From Cyanoderma ruficeps (Eukaryota; Chordata; Aves; Passeriformes; Timaliidae): a stretch of 64,000 nt of DNA. The stretch spans positions 2,185,409-2,249,408 of the forward strand of contig VZDJ01007755.1 of NCBI GenBank assembly GCA_008694505.1. Reading direction: 5' to 3'. Positions 37,201-51,433 of this stretch are shown piece by piece. Positions within the stretch are counted from its first letter, which is position 1, and each line of letters starts with the position of its first letter. Made by a program: the position numbers and the translations under genes. The notes below the pieces were generated by a model. That model made no database searches, was not told the origin of the DNA, and was given only the letters and a program-made list of their open reading frames with translations.

Positions 37201-39524
37201 TCAGGGAGCATGATGGGCAGAAAGCTTCCTGTTCTGCTGCAGGTTTGAAATGAGTAATAGTTGCTAAGACTCATATCAAGAAGGAAGACACATCCTAGAT
37301 GAATCTTTTTCAGTATTCATTAATGTTACTAGAGTCTGGGCAAGTCTGGAAGGCTTTCTTCAATCCCTGGAAGTTCCAGGCCAATCCATACAGACTGGTT
37401 GCCCTAATCAGTAGTTTTTACCATCATCCAAGGAAGCAGAGTCAGATGAGCTGCTCTGAAAGAATCTAAGACAGAAGAAATTCCCTCTGGAGGTGCTTGT
37501 CTCTTTTCTAGACACCAACAGGAACTTAGCTCATGAGCTAAGATGAGTTTATAATTTTTAGCTAGGTAGAAGTATGTGAAATGATTTTGGTGTGGCTAAA
37601 CCCCTCCAGTTCATTGTTGCAACAAGCCAAGACAGTTATGGTAGGCAAATTAGGTCAACTGCTACTGATGCCCAGCTGCCTTCTCCTACCCACCTCCCCA
37701 AGGCTATTGTCTCCCCAGTTCTGACTGTGTAAATAATTGTCAATGAACTCTGAGTTTGTGAATGAACCAGGGGGAAAAATGGCACAACAGAGAATTCTGG
37801 GGTGGAAACCAAAAAATGTGAATTGGCAGCAGCTGGGCCACATCATCTGTCCATGACTGAAGTTTTAATTATGTGGTCTTGAGCCTGAGCCCTGCATGGC
37901 AGAATATTCTGTATTATTATGAAAGTTGTGTTACCTAAGGAAAGGGGGAAGAGAATTTGTCCCCTGTATGTGTGCACAGGAGAAGCAGAGAGCCCACGGT
38001 AACTTCTCAGGCTAGCAGTGTGAAGCAACAACCCTGTGAACGTTCTTCAAGCAAATCTGAGAAATCAGCTGCTTTGCCACTGTGACAACTCAGCACCATA
38101 CAGTAATAAAAGGGGAGTTTTTAAACAATTTTAGCTCAGAGATCCTCTCAGTTAGTTTTACTGTGACAGATTTCCAGAAATACCTTCCTGTCATATGCAG
38201 AGAAAATGCTCAGTGGTAGGTCATGAAAGAAAAGCAGCATGTGTGTATATTCAGTTCCAGCCGAACAGCTCTTATTTTTTCACTGGTTTTTTTAATACAC
38301 AAGATGCTACAAACAATATTCTGATGATATTATGTTGCTCCTGGTCTCCTGAATCCCTAGTGGGTTAAAAGCTGCGAGCTCTGTGTGCACTCACATCCCC
38401 TGGAAGAACTACAGTAATATGCAAATGGAACATGTCATCACTAATTCCTGGGAAAGACAGAGAAAATATACAAAACGTTTAATGAACGGAAGAAGAAAGA
38501 GAAGTGGTAACTGACGTTTCTAGCTAGGGAATATGACAATCAGCAGCAGGGCTACCAGCCAAATCCTCTTATAGGCCCAAAAATGCTAAAAGCTTTAGCT
38601 GAGTGTAAACAAATGCCATGTTCGGTGAAAGGCGGTCTTGAGGGACAGATCTGTTAACCATCAGTGGGCATGTTTCATCTCACCGCTCCTTCCAGGCAGT
38701 TAAAGGGAGCTTTGTGTACCTGCCTGCAGACAGGAGCTGCAGCTCCGTGACGCAGGAAACCATTGCCTTCCCCTCAGGCCTAAAAGGGAAGACTATAGCT
38801 ACTGCCTGCATATATAAAATATAATATAGACCATTTATAAACACAGAATTCTTCAAACGCCTTCCCTTAGGCTACCACTTTTAAATTTAAACACTGAGAG
38901 AACAAGGGAAATGTCAAATTCAGGTAAAAACTGAGGATAGATTTATTTTCTTAATTTAGTGCAAAAAGGGAACCTGTCTTGTTACATTAGCCTGCAATAG
39001 CATGAAGCATTGTTTGTTGCTTAAAAAAATTAATTCATGCCTTAAAAACAAGTGCAAGGTGAAGCAGAAGCCCAGGAAAGGATTTAACTTTGGTTTCACT
39101 CCCATCTCAGGAGCAGTCCCACTGCAGGCAACAGCAGTGCTCGTGTACCTGAGGTCCTGCCCGTGCTTTGATGTACCTTTGTCTTGGGCCTCAATGACCT
39201 TCAGTCATGAGAGAAGCCAGAGTTTCCCCCTTTGGAGTGTTTATGTTCTTTATACCTGCACACACCAAAAGCCACGTCATTCAGATCACCTGGAGTTCTC
39301 AAAATGTTCATTGAAATGCCACTTTTTTAGAGTCAGTGACCTGTTCAGCTGGTGAATCAAAACATCTCAAAGCAGATATTTAACTGCTTTGGTTGATTTT
39401 AACAGTTTTGGTAGATTTTTTCTGAGTTATTTAATTCAAAACAAATATTTACAGAAAGACACAGCAAAGTCTGACTACACTATTTCGGGGGAGAACATCG
39501 GGTTTTTGCTTTCTATCGCTAGCT
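25274..39524. other. 14-kb intergenic stretch, no gene recognised
   Basis: This is AT-rich sequence with scattered short open frames. The frame at 32765-33121 on the - strand (118 codons) and the one at 35878-36249 on the + strand (123 codons) are the longest. Neither shows a recognised domain, signal peptide or splice-linked partner. The area near 31.7-33.2 kb has mixed composition that could be an old unrecognised repeat. No RNA gene seen. Confidence 0.65.
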
Positions 39525-39889
39525 TGGAGGAGGCCTAGCTAGGTCTCAGTCTCTTCTCCCAAGTGGAAAGCAACAGGATGAGAGGAGGCAACTTCAAACT
39601 GCACCAGGAGAGATTTATATTGGATATTAGGAAAATTTTCTCACTTCAAGTGTTGATAAGTGTTGGAACAGACTGCCCAGAGAAGTGGTTGAGTCACTGT
39701 CCCTGGAAGTATTTAAAAGACATTAGATGTGACAGCTGGAGACGGGGTTTAGTGGTGGACTTGTTAGCGCTGGGTTAACAGTTGGAATCTATGGTATTGG
39801 AGGTCTTTTTAAACTTACACTACTCTGTTAGTCTGTTCTATGACTTGGTGATCTCTAGACAGGTTACTTCCAACTTTATCTATTCTGTG
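39525..39889 (+). mobile_element. CR1 LINE 3' end, truncated
   Basis: The segment starts near a GGTCTC...CTTCTCCCAAGTGG block and continues through TTAGATTGGATATTAGGAAAA-like sequence, GGAACAGACTGCCCAGAGAAG and TCCCTGGAAGTATTTAAAAGAC. It ends in diverged TACTTCCAAC and TATTCTGTG. This matches the last part of CR1 ORF2 and its 3' end. The tail has about 70 bases of extra or scrambled sequence at about 39790-39860. The partial frame at 39563-39778 is the decayed ORF2 end. Confidence 0.85.
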
Positions 39890-42800
39890 TACACTTAAAA
39901 GAAAATTTACAAGAGGATAAAACAATGTTGAGAAACTCTCACAAGGAATTGCTCAGACTGTGCTTGCTGTACTAGGAGGTCTCCCTGCTGCAGCAGTAGC
40001 TCCCTGGGTTCAGCCCACCATCACAAAGCACTGTCACTTCAGTGAGGGTCTGTGCAGCCACAATGTCCAGGCACTGGGGGGTGCTGACCAGAGTCTGCCC
40101 AAGCATTCCTATAAACCAGTTCCAGGGATAGCAGAATCCACTGGAAGCTGGTGCACTTGCTTTATTTGCCTATCACAGTCATAAATCTGTGGTTAACCTA
40201 CTGATGGTCTGTGGTTCAATACATTAAAATCATTGAATCACATCACAATTCAATGAACAAACTCCCAAAAAAGTGTTTTCAGGAAGAAAAAGATGTGTTT
40301 GAAAAGTAACACAAATCATACAGTCAGGTCAAATCAATTTAAGTTTCTGGAACTGTTTGGCAACAGTTTGAGTGGAGCTCTCTCGTAGCTATGTTTTTTT
40401 CTATCCAACAGTGTTCTGAGGATATCTCACCTGCAGATTAGAAGTGTTTACAGGTAGTTGCAAATTTATTTTTTTCTTGATGATTTGTCAGTGCTAAAAG
40501 GTTAACCTTCCCAGTTCTTCTCTACAGTAGAAAATTTTCTTGTGATACCTAAACATAGCACATTAATGACTACTGCCACAATCTGAGTCCTGAAACACAA
40601 TCTCTGCAGAGATTCACATGGCTTCAGACTTTTATTTTCCAATCTGAACCAATGATTTCATGGTTCTTAATCTCAGACTCCTCAGGCTATAGTGCTATAT
40701 CTGTGGGTTAGCCATAAGGCCTAAGTAGATGAATGAATTTAAATTGAACCATCAGTTATGGTCAGTGTCTCCCAGATCTTTGACTTTGTTGCTGGCCTGA
40801 GCTGCATAGTTGGCTGTGGCTGGGTGAGATTCCCAGGATGCATCCCCACCCTGACCACGTGCTGCCTCTGGCCTTCCCACAGCATGACCTGTGTCTCCTT
40901 CCCTTCCTGGGGCAGCAGATGTGGTGAGCCATCACTGCTTCTTGCCAGAAAAGCAAAACACAATGTTTGCCTGGCTCAGACTGCCTGGAATGGGCACAGT
41001 TCTTTCTGCTGAGCATCCTTCAGGAGAATTATTCTCACCCTCTGTTACAAAAATGAAAATGAAACCCCAACCTTGTTCCTCTCACCTCCACCCAAAACCT
41101 GAGAAGCACTACTAACAGGCATTTTGTTACTTGAAAGCCTGAGCTTGACTGCCTGTCAGAATGCCCCATCTCTGCCAAAATGTATTCACAGGTCAAAAAC
41201 ATAAACTTGGGCCAAATGTATTCACTTTAAGGGTAACATCTATACTCAGAAGAAGTAACTCAGTTTTAAGGTGTTATCACCTGTAAACATACAGTTGCAT
41301 TGATGAGATGTAGATCCACATCAGGAATGAAGTACACTTTGGAGTGGTTGCTACCTTCATTATATCCAGTAATCCATCTTTCCTAAAACTCCTTCTTAAC
41401 AACTGGAACCACAATGAGAAATGTAAAAGAACCTTTTTCATGTACAAAAACTTAGTGGCCAAAAGAGGTATCTCTCCTTTCCCCTTCAGAGATGAACTTG
41501 CCTTGCAGAGCTGCACAGGGAAAAGTCCTCTTGCCCTCTGATTATCTGGCACAACCCTGTGCATGAGTTGTCACAAAATTGACTGGGACAGTTTATGGAA
41601 TGGCAAGGTGGGGAGCAGGATGTAAGTTCCTTCCAAAATCAGTGAAACTTTGACTAGTCCAAGAAATCACACAAAAAATCATCTACCTTCTGTTTCTTAC
41701 TATAAACTGTTCTGAATGCACAGCCCATTGACTGCAGACATTCCAGTGAGACACCAGAAAAGTTTGAGTTAGTTAAAAGTTAAAGTTAGTTAAAAGACTT
41801 GTACTAAAGTCTTATGTTCCACATTGATTTTTATTATTTTTTTGTCACTTCAAGGGTCTTTTAGGAACTTTACCTGTATCAAAGAGAAAACAGGCCATGT
41901 AATAGCAAAGTATCTTTCTAAATGAGCTGTATAAATAATCACATACCATAGGCTTTTCCCCTCCCTCTGCCTGGAAATGGGGAATTTTTTCATTGGCTTT
42001 TTTTGATGTCGTATTCCTCCCAACATTCTGAGGCATATCAGTAGTGTGATTAATGTCACATTTTTCTTTCCTATGTAAAAGCCTGGGAATGGTAGAACTT
42101 TAATATAAATTGCATTGTATTCGAATAATTGCTAGGGAATGTAGGACAGTATTGACACAAACACTTCCTACCTACTCAAGGAATGGAAAATCAGCAAGAG
42201 ACAAACAGCCACTATAGTCCAAGTGATAACATTTCAAAATATGGGGTGATCCCAAAAAGAAGCATTATTTTCCTCAGGAAAGCTCTGCTTTAAGCTGTAA
42301 AAGCAAGGAATAGGTCAAGGAAAACAAAATGGCAAATGGTCATGAAATGTGTACAAGTATGTACTGGCTTTGTTCTGCAAACTTTCCAAGTACCTGATGG
42401 TTTAAGTGATCACTCTCGGAATGTATTATTAAATTATAAATATGTATTTAACAAACAGAGTAAGTCTTTGAGAGTTTCAGTCAAGTGTAAGGAAATGTCT
42501 AAGAGAGCATAGCCCAAAGGAAAGTACTTACTTGCCCATTTTGCAGTAATGGATGTGTGTGGGATTCAAAATATAGCTCTGAGGTAACACAACACCATGC
42601 AGTGCATGACCAGCAAAACCATAGACATACACTGCTACTGACATGGCTGAGGATATATTTAGCAGAGCTCTAGAAGATTAAAAAAAATGAAATTTGGATC
42701 TTAGGTCAATGCACCAATTAATTTTCCATTCTGAGAATGTACAAAATAGAAAAGTATAATCACTGTCTAAACAATAATTAATTTTACTGAGTTTTTTTCT

Positions 42801-45800
42801 CTTGTGGAATATTGCAATTGGAAAAAAAATTTTTTACTATCTCATTTTCATGCTTGAAAATGGATATCTTTCTATGCAAAGATCCTTTGCTCAATTAATG
42901 GATTACAAGGGGGGAAGTTCAGATTAATGGTATAAAGAATGAGCAAAATAAAATACAAGTCTTCCTAAATGAAGGTTAACTCATCCTGGGTAAATTTTGA
43001 AAAAAAAAAAAGTAATGAAAGAATTTGGAACAGAAGGAAAGGTTCCTTCTGCACAACTTAATCTAGTCTTCTGTTGAGTGCAGAAATAGGTGTCTTAAGT
43101 GCTTGGAATTGCAAGGTAAAATTTCATTCAGATAAGGGAAAAAACCCCAATAAGGATCTGGATCTGGATAGAAGATTGCTACTTTTACTAAGAGAGGAGA
43201 ATGACACATGAAATTTTAATGAAATAATTATTAATTTCATATTACAGTATTTAAGGCGTGCTCCATGAATTTGGAATAATTTAATATGAGGTCTGCAAAA
43301 GCAAAAGAGGACATTTTTCACATCTTGAACTGGTAACAAAACATGCTGGCATGAGACAAGCTTTGAGAAGAAGTACTGATAATTTTGGCAGAAAAGAGTA
43401 GTTTTTAAGAAACTTCAAAAAACAGTATCAGGGTAGTCCAGCTGTAGGAATTTTTGTCACAGAAACCAGCAAGTTGTGAGAGCATTTCTTATCATAATTG
43501 GGGGTGTCCTTGCAGTTGCTGGAAATGACTTCTGAGAAACATAACACTGCTGATTTTAGCTATTCCCTCTCATTACCTCCAACTCTTTTTTTTTTTTTTT
43601 CCCGAAAGATTCTCCATGATTCAGCCAGCAGAAAGGTGGCAACGAGGAACAGGCTTTCTTATGATGAGAAATCCATTGTGGATTGCACTCCAGTCACTAT
43701 CCCCATCCAATGAATGTGCCTTTCTTCACCACAGGAGGGGAAGGCCAATTGTTATGGCCCCGTTAAACATTCTCCATCTGGCCAGGACCTCTCTTCAGTG
43801 GGATGAGAGGAGGAAAACTCCAACAGAATCTCATTGACAGGAGGTGGTGTCTGGTCCTCACAATTCCATTGTGGAGAAAGCCATACATAGGATGCCTTGA
43901 TTTTGTTGGGAGGCTAAAGGAAAGCAGTTCAATTAGCAACAGGTTGCCTCAGTCACACACGCTTGCTCTCCCATCCTTTCTTTCACAGCTACCTGAAAGC
44001 AACTGTTCTCCTGTACTGTCTATTCCTTCCCATCTCAGTGAAATGAGGGAACCACAAAGCTAGAATTATTTTGAATTTAGGATTTATAAAAACTGAAGAC
44101 ATAAGTTTTATTAACAACTGACAAAGGTGCAATGTATTCCCTCTGTGTTACAGTATTTAAATACGTTATCTGCCAGAGCAATAAGGGATCCCAAGACCTC
44201 AGTACTTTTGTCTGGTGGTCCTGTGAACTGATGACTCCTGAGCCACTGTCAAGTAAGAGATTTTGATCAGATTATCTGAAAGGATGCCAGGAAGCATGAT
44301 AAATGAAGGTAATTAGTCACTGTCCCTACAGGTCTGCCTGGCCTGTAAAGACAAGACAGTCTGCTCTTCTTGCAGACAGGAAATCACAGAGTATCCCAAC
44401 CTCATGGAAAGAGGGCTGTGAATGCATCACCTCCAAAACCAACATCATCAAGACAACACTGAGAAAGAAAGAGGAAGAAATTAAGAGAACTTTTTCAATG
44501 TCCTGATTTTCCCCTTATTTGCAAGAGCAGCCACAAACACATTTTCAGCATAGTGAATTTAGACTTTTTTTTCGTTAATAATCCCTACCTGTGACAGATT
44601 TTTCTGTACAGCATGAACAGAGGCAGGTGAAGCTGGAACTAGACCTGACCCATTGGCTCAGACTGAGGGCTACATCCAGCCTCCTTCAGAGCTCAGGGCT
44701 GCTCAGAGTGAGCCATAGCTATATTATTACAAAGGGACTTACAAAGCCACTGCTGATCTATGACACATATCCCCACAGTAATAAGCTTAGACATTTCCCG
44801 TAGATCAGGTTACAAGTGAGAATTGTACATGCATTTCTATATATTTAGATTCCTACTAACTAGGAGGTGAGTGTAAGCAGTAACCACTCTGCGGGGCCAG
44901 CTGTCCCTTTATGGTTATCAAGCCATAAAGTTCTCACATGAGAAAAGGTGTCAGTATACCTAAAGACAGCAAATCATGCAGAGGTGTTGAAGAAGGTGAA
45001 GATTTACTGCAGACATGTGCAACTGGGAATGAACTTGGCTGGAAGTCATTGATGCCATTGAAGGAGGAAGGATTTGTTTGTCTCACAGGGTGTGGTATTT
45101 TATACTTTTCCTTATATGATGTTCTGATTTCACTTTTTCATAGGAGAAAACCATGAAAATGGTTGGAAATCTTCTTAAAAACATGGTAAAGATAATTGTG
45201 TCTCAAAGGGGCAGGAGAGCTGCTGAATGCTGGCTGCTGGCAAAACCTTGCCAATGGAATGGCATGGAGGGAAGAGGAGATGAAGATTTTGTCCCGGGAC
45301 AGTCATGGTTGCAAAAAGAGCCTGCGGAGCAGAGCAGGTGCTGGATTTCAGCCCCACTGCAGATGAATCATGGTTGCAAAGTGGCAGCAGAGCCCCTTCA
45401 GACCTCTGAAGGGTGCAGGTATGAGCACCATCTCTCTGTATCCTAAGTGAGGAGCCTTAGACACCGTTACGAGATTAGATGAAGAAATTAAAATATGGAG
45501 GGGCCGTGAGACTCCAGATTTGAGATTTATAATTTATATATGAGGATATAGCAAAGAAGTAGGGCCAAACGTTGCTCTGTTTGTAATAGTGTAAATCCTT
45601 ATGAACTCCCTGGAAGTCAGTGAATCTTGTTCCAGATTTGTGCAGCCTTGTCTCTCTCTGTTTGTTAATATACTTAATTAAATCTTGTTCTAATTTGGGT
45701 AGCATACTGTGCTGGAAAACTATAATCAAAGCTAGACACAAAGCTATAGAAATTCAGATACTAGGCACAGAATAAGTACAAATTGGCATTTTATTTCATG

Positions 45801-48800
45801 GGAAATGTGTTGAAAAGGCAAAGATTTTAACCATTACATTTGCTCCACAGAATAAACTATTTCGCTGATAAGTACTTGCTAGGAATTATTGTAACTCGTT
45901 GTGTTTAAATAGTTTTTTTCAGTGCAAATTGAAGATAATATATTTGTTCTGAAATAAAGGTTTGAATTGCAACATCTTGATGTTACCTAAAATAAGGTCT
46001 TGCTATGAATTCAAAATATCACAGTTAGGAACATAGAAATCTTCTGATAAAAATGTCCACCTTCTTGGTGGATCAAACAAACAAAAGCCCAAATTGTTCA
46101 GCACTTTTCATACCATTACATACTTCAGCTATTCTTACTTTTGGTCCAATAATAACAAATAATGAGGTATAATTAATGAACCTGTTCTACCAACCAAATT
46201 ACCTTTCTGACATGAACCAGAGAACTATTTTGCAATTCACACAGAGATAAAATTGTTAATAAAACTTAAAAAAAAACCGCAAAAAAAAACCCCAGGTATT
46301 TATTCCAGGAGACATTCCTGTGGATGTATTTTCTACTGCTGATAAAATTTCTGTTTTACCGAACCAAGGTCACTGGAAGCCCTCATAGTCTGGTCTTGGT
46401 GTGCTCAAACTCAGAGTAAGCTGCATGTGAGCTACAGGAAAAATAGTATATTAGAGCAACATTTATGTCACTTATTTCTGTAGAAATTAGAGCATTTATC
46501 CCTGTAGGTCTGGATTTCCTCTTACAAAAGATGATACAGAGTATATTTTATTAAAAAAAAAAAAATCCAGAGTGCCCGCTGTATTTTTGTCTCAATATTT
46601 TTAGGTGAAAAATGACAACCCTGACACATTTCTTTTGCATTTCACAAATGCCACCTATTTTATTAAACCCTTTATGTAAAACCACATCAGTGTTACTGAG
46701 GGAAAATTACACTGCCACCAATTTAGATATAGTCAAATCAAAACCATTTTCACAAATGACTGGCAGATTTTTGCATTTGGTTTACATGGTTGGGCATGTT
46801 TGTTTTCATTCCTCAGTTGTTTCTAATGAGTAGATTTGTTTAGGCTATGAGGAACTAAAAATAATTGTAAATATTCTCTGGTTTTTGAAAGGACAACTCA
46901 AATACTTATCAGAACACATTGATATATGTATATATATTCAGCATACCAAAGTGGGGGGGTTTTCTATGGAAAGGCTCCAACATATAGGAATTTCATATAT
47001 TTTTCCTAAACCAGACCCCCCAGGGTTTTTCAGCAAATACCCAGCTGAAGGGGATTATCTGGAAAAGGGAAATAACTAGAAAATCTGGAAGCAGCTCTGA
47101 TCCACCATTCCAACTTTCAACTCAACATGGACACAGGTATTCATAGGTTTTTCCTAGATTATTCATAGGTTATTATAGGTTTATATTTACAAAATATACC
47201 TGAGACCACTAAGTTTCACAAGGATTTGCCTTTGCAAGCAGTTGCAAAGGTATTGGCTTTGTCCCATTCTCTCTTCTTGCAGTGAATGTAGCTTCACGAG
47301 TATGAAACTAATTTATTTGCCACAATAAAATTATCTCACACACAAAGTCTGCCAGACATAAGTTTGAAAATCCTTACTCTGATCTAATTAGGCAAAAGCC
47401 TGGCTCTAATTAGAAAAAAATATAATATATTCCCAGTTCACCTAGAGTACTTCACACAGAACACAGTTATATTCTCCAGTGGAAACAAATTTTAGTCTTC
47501 TACCACAAATAAGAGAACCCACTGTGCGAAAAGTAATCTGCTGAAATGAAGCGCTCTTCAACTTATTTGAGTTCTAAATTAACACAAATATTCCTAATAT
47601 TAGATTTTATGTAAGAAGGAAGACTTCTAAACTGTTTAACTAAGGGCATATGCCTGAGAATTCTTGTGGTTATACACCATATTTCTGAAGCTTGTCCTTT
47701 ACATCAGGCTTCCCATTAATTTTTTGGAACAAGGATTTCCCTCATAGTACTCTTTATGATACTAAACAGTTTCACTAAGTTCACTTCCCAGTTTTTTATC
47801 TATGTCACATTCATTCACAGCAAATGTAATTAAAAACTTGTTTCAACTTTTGCTGATATTTATGTGCTATGCCCATAAAAAGTAATTGGACTGCTCATGT
47901 GAGTAAAAATTTGGCATCTTGATTTGTATCAGATTTGCAGAAGACAGTCTCAACATTTCATCACTCTTGTAATTTAATAAAAATTTCTGTATGCTGAAGA
48001 GAAAAGGCTGAGTACAAGAGATTCCTCTGCCAGGCTGGTAAAAGCTTAGAGCAAGTGTATGGATTTAGACTGAAGAAACACACAGGCACTTGTGCCATGC
48101 TTCAATTCATCTGGCATGTGCAAGGAACCATAATTACAAATACAGGAATGTCTGACATGTACTTGCCCACTAGCGCTGTTGTATCCCTGCCAGAACAGGC
48201 AGTAAATATATCACTGGAAAGTTACAGTAGAGATAATATGAAAACAATTATCATGGGTAATTTCAGGCCCTTCTTCAGGGTAGTCATGTTTGCTGGGCCA
48301 TAAAAGCTCATTTTCCCCAAATTCAAACCAATTTGAACACGTTAGGTTTGAGAGTTTAACCTAAATACCAGTATTAATCCATTTTTCAGTTGTCAAGAAG
48401 TGATTAAAAGAAGAGAGGGATGAAGAAAAACAGAGGGGATAGTAAAGATTGTTAATCACAAAAATGCTATGAATTAGGGTGAAAGTCAGCTTCAGGTGAC
48501 TGAAATTTTTTTTAATGGAGCTCAGCTATACCAGCAAAAAAATAAGCTGGTGAGCCTTTACATTGCTACTAGAGAAGTAGAGCCCAGCAATTTGTGTGAG
48601 CTCCCCTGTGTTTTCCTGAAGACTGGAAGAATGCTACTCTATTGTAAAACCATTTCATAGGCTTCCTCTTAGTTAGAAATCCATTTTCTTATAGGGAGGT
48701 AAATTAACATGGGTAATGAACAGCACAAGATTGCGAGTCTGGGGGCAGTGGGAGAATGAAAAGTGTGTAAAATTTTCTAGCATTTTTGAAGCTATGAAGA

Positions 48801-49518
48801 AACATATGAAAGTTATCAAATATAAAACTCCAAGGCAATTGTCTTAATATCCAACTTCACGTGCACATAAATTTATATTAAGAATATTCACCAATGCAAA
48901 CCTAAATGGAAAAGCCACTGCATTGCAGCCACTGTCTCTCAAAATAAATTTACATGTTCCTACACATAAACAGAACTTTACATTATCATAATCAGAGTAC
49001 CTCTCTACAAAAGACACCTGCACCCCCCAAAAAGGAGGAGAGAGAGAAGTTGCTTTCTTTTCTCTCTCTTATCATGAGATAGTTAAGTACTAAATTAAAA
49101 TTTACTGTATGCATAATACAGATTTGGTTTCTGTAGTATGTGAGATATTAGGGAATGGTTGAAAAATATGCATGTCTGTGATTTGTCCAGGTTTTGTGGG
49201 TAATAAACAGTCTCCTATAGGAAGCCATATAAGACTATTTATGGCTGCAGGCAAACTATCCTGTCAGTAGCCTGGCCCAGCTTTCAGCATGTGATTACAG
49301 GAACCAAAGAGTTTTATGTAGAAGCCTGAACCTTTATGTGCATTTTATTATGAGGTGTGTGCACTCAGTGTGATGAGCACAGCTTTGAAATCACCCTGTG
49401 GTCAATTTTTTTTCCAAATTTATTAAACTGAGATCTGAGGTTTGCCACGCTTGTCAGTTTGGTGGATGTTTCTCAGGTCCTCTACATAGTTCATGAGCAA
49501 AGTGAGCAAAATACAGAC
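39890..49518. other. 9.6-kb intergenic stretch, no gene recognised
   Basis: This is AT-rich unique-looking sequence with chance-sized open frames. Two 13-base direct repeats (AGTTAGTTAAAAG) lie at 41767-41779 and 41784-41796. A GC-richer patch at about 40750-41000 has overlapping frames on both strands and no domain signal. Confidence 0.65.
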
Positions 49519-50965
49519 AACCCCTGGCCCTGCACAGGACAATCCCCAAGAGTCATACCATGTGCCTGAGAGCACTGTCCAAACACTTCTTGAACTCTTG
49601 TCAGGACCACTTCCCTGGGGAGCCTGTTCTAGTGCCCACTCACCCTCTGGGGGAAGAACCTTTTTATAATATGCCACATAAGCCTCCCCTGTCCTCAGGA
49701 CTGCCACTGGTCACCACAGAGAAGAAAGAGATTGTTAAATAACGCTGGTCCCAGTATGGGACTCCTGAGGGATACCCTTTGTGCCCATCATGACTGTCAG
49801 CAATTGATCACTGCCCTCTGGATGCAACTGTCCAAACGCTTTCTCATCCATCCAACAGTCCAGTCACCAAATCCATCTCTCTCCAATTTAGAAAGCGGGA
49901 TGTTGTGGGTTACAGAAATACAGTTAAATGTAACCTGTAACCCTTTGCTTGTCCACTGATGTAGTCCCTCCATTGTAGAAGGCCACTAGTTTGGTCTGGC
50001 AGGACTTGGCACTGGTAAAGCCTTGCTGGCTTATTTTAGCTACCTCCCTATTCTGCAGGTTTCTTAGCATAGTTTCTGGGAGGATTTGTTCCATGATCTT
50101 CCCAGGCACAGAGGTAAGGCTGACCAGTCAGTAGTTCCTTTCTACCATTTCTTAAGCAGGGTGTAAGTCTCTTTTTTCAGTCACCTGGGACTTTACCTGA
50201 CTGTCATGAAATTTCAGATATCGTGGAGAGTGGATTGCCAACTACATCAGCAAATTTCCTTAGGACTCTGAGATACAGCTCATGACGTCATATAGACTGA
50301 AGTAAAAACAGGTTCCTCAGGTGGTTATGAACCTTATCTTCTCTTACCGTGGGAGGAACTTTGCTTCCCCAGTCCACATCCTGCCGTCTGTCCACTCAAG
50401 GAGTGTGGGAACAGAGCCTAACATTAAAGACTGCGGCAAAAAATTGTTACCTCAGCCTTTTCCTCATCTGTTGTTACCAGTTTTCCAGCATTGTTTTTCA
50501 GCAGGGAACACTTTCTTTGACCTTCCTTTTCTGGTTAACATACTTGTAGATGCCCTTTTTGTTATTCTTTACATCCCTTGCCAGGTTCAGTTCCAGCTTC
50601 ACCTTGGTCCTCCTCACCCCATCCCTACACAACCGTACTTCATCTCTATCCTATTCCCAGGTTACCTGTCCTTGTTTCCATGCCTGTGCGTTTGCTTCTT
50701 CCCCTTTAGTTTGACCAGCAGTTCCCCACTCGGCCACACGGATCTCTTGTTTTCCTTGACCAATTTCTCACTCCTGGGAATTGCTAGCTCTTGTGCTCCA
50801 TGGAAGACTTCACTAAAGATCTGCTAGATCTTTCACCCACTTGTCCCAGAGGGCAGTCTTCCAGGGGATCCTATTGACTTTCTCTCTTAAGAGATGGAAG
50901 TTAGTTTTCCTGAAGCCCGGCAATACCGTGTTTGCAGTCAGGCTGTCACAGGAACTCAACTTGCA
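49519..50965 (-). mobile_element. CR1 LINE copy with internal deletions, antisense
   Basis: Read on the - strand, the segment begins in ORF2 sequence ahead of the reverse-transcriptase domain (about 50965-50330). It then reaches the RT block PGKIMEQIL at about 50107, followed by [18 protein letters not shown]. It continues into part of the next RT block at about 49900-49750, and ends in the CR1 3' terminal GGAACAGGCTCCCCAGGGAAG-type block at about 49640-49519. The segment between the KAFD and catalytic FADD regions is missing or jumped, so the copy is internally deleted. Open frames on the + strand here, including the 168-codon one at 50321-50827, are antisense to the dead ORF2. Confidence 0.83.
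49924..50109 (-). pseudogene. remnant of CR1 ORF2 reverse transcriptase
   Basis: A 61-codon open stretch keeps the conserved PGKIMEQIL...LRNLQNREV and [12 protein letters not shown] blocks that sit in the fingers region of CR1 reverse transcriptases. It stops soon after, and the active-site motif is absent, so it cannot act. Confidence 0.82.
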
Positions 50966-51080
50966 GCAAGATACAATCCTGATCACACAACATGGTGTCC
51001 GCCGTAAGGGTCCAGGATGGAAACAGCTTTATTGAAAACTGTCCCCCAGTGGATAGCAGCATGGGAGAGTAGGGAAGATA

Positions 51081-51100
51081 TGACACTGCATGACACTGCA
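51081..51100 (+). repeat. tandem duplication of a 10-mer
   Basis: TGACACTGCA is repeated twice without change. Confidence 0.9.
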
Positions 51101-51405
51101 ACCAAGAATTGGCCATGAAAAAAAAAATAGTGTGCATGGGCTGGCAAATGCTGGATGCAAGAGCATACCATTTTAAATAAGCATCAAATTCTGCACTTTC
51201 ACCATACACACAGTATGTGCATGTGTGCAGTAGGTCTAATTGACACAGAAGTACTGGATTTACTGTGCATTCTGTAACATTCCTCAGTGTCCATGGAGTG
51301 AAAGTGTTTGGTATTTGGGAGGCAGAACTTGGAGAAACAAGAACTGAGACTGGGAAGGCAAGAAGTCTGAAAGAAAAACATGGGCAAAACTGGGGACACA
51401 CAATG

Positions 51406-51433
51406 TCATGTGTCAAACCTCATGTGTCAAACC
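51406..51433 (+). repeat. tandem duplication of a 14-mer
   Basis: TCATGTGTCAAACC is repeated twice without change. Confidence 0.9.

Noticed and set aside
50321..50827. 168-codon + strand open frame, the longest in the window
   Set aside because: It lies antisense to the CR1 ORF2 fragment; the retrotransposon on the - strand explains the sequence.
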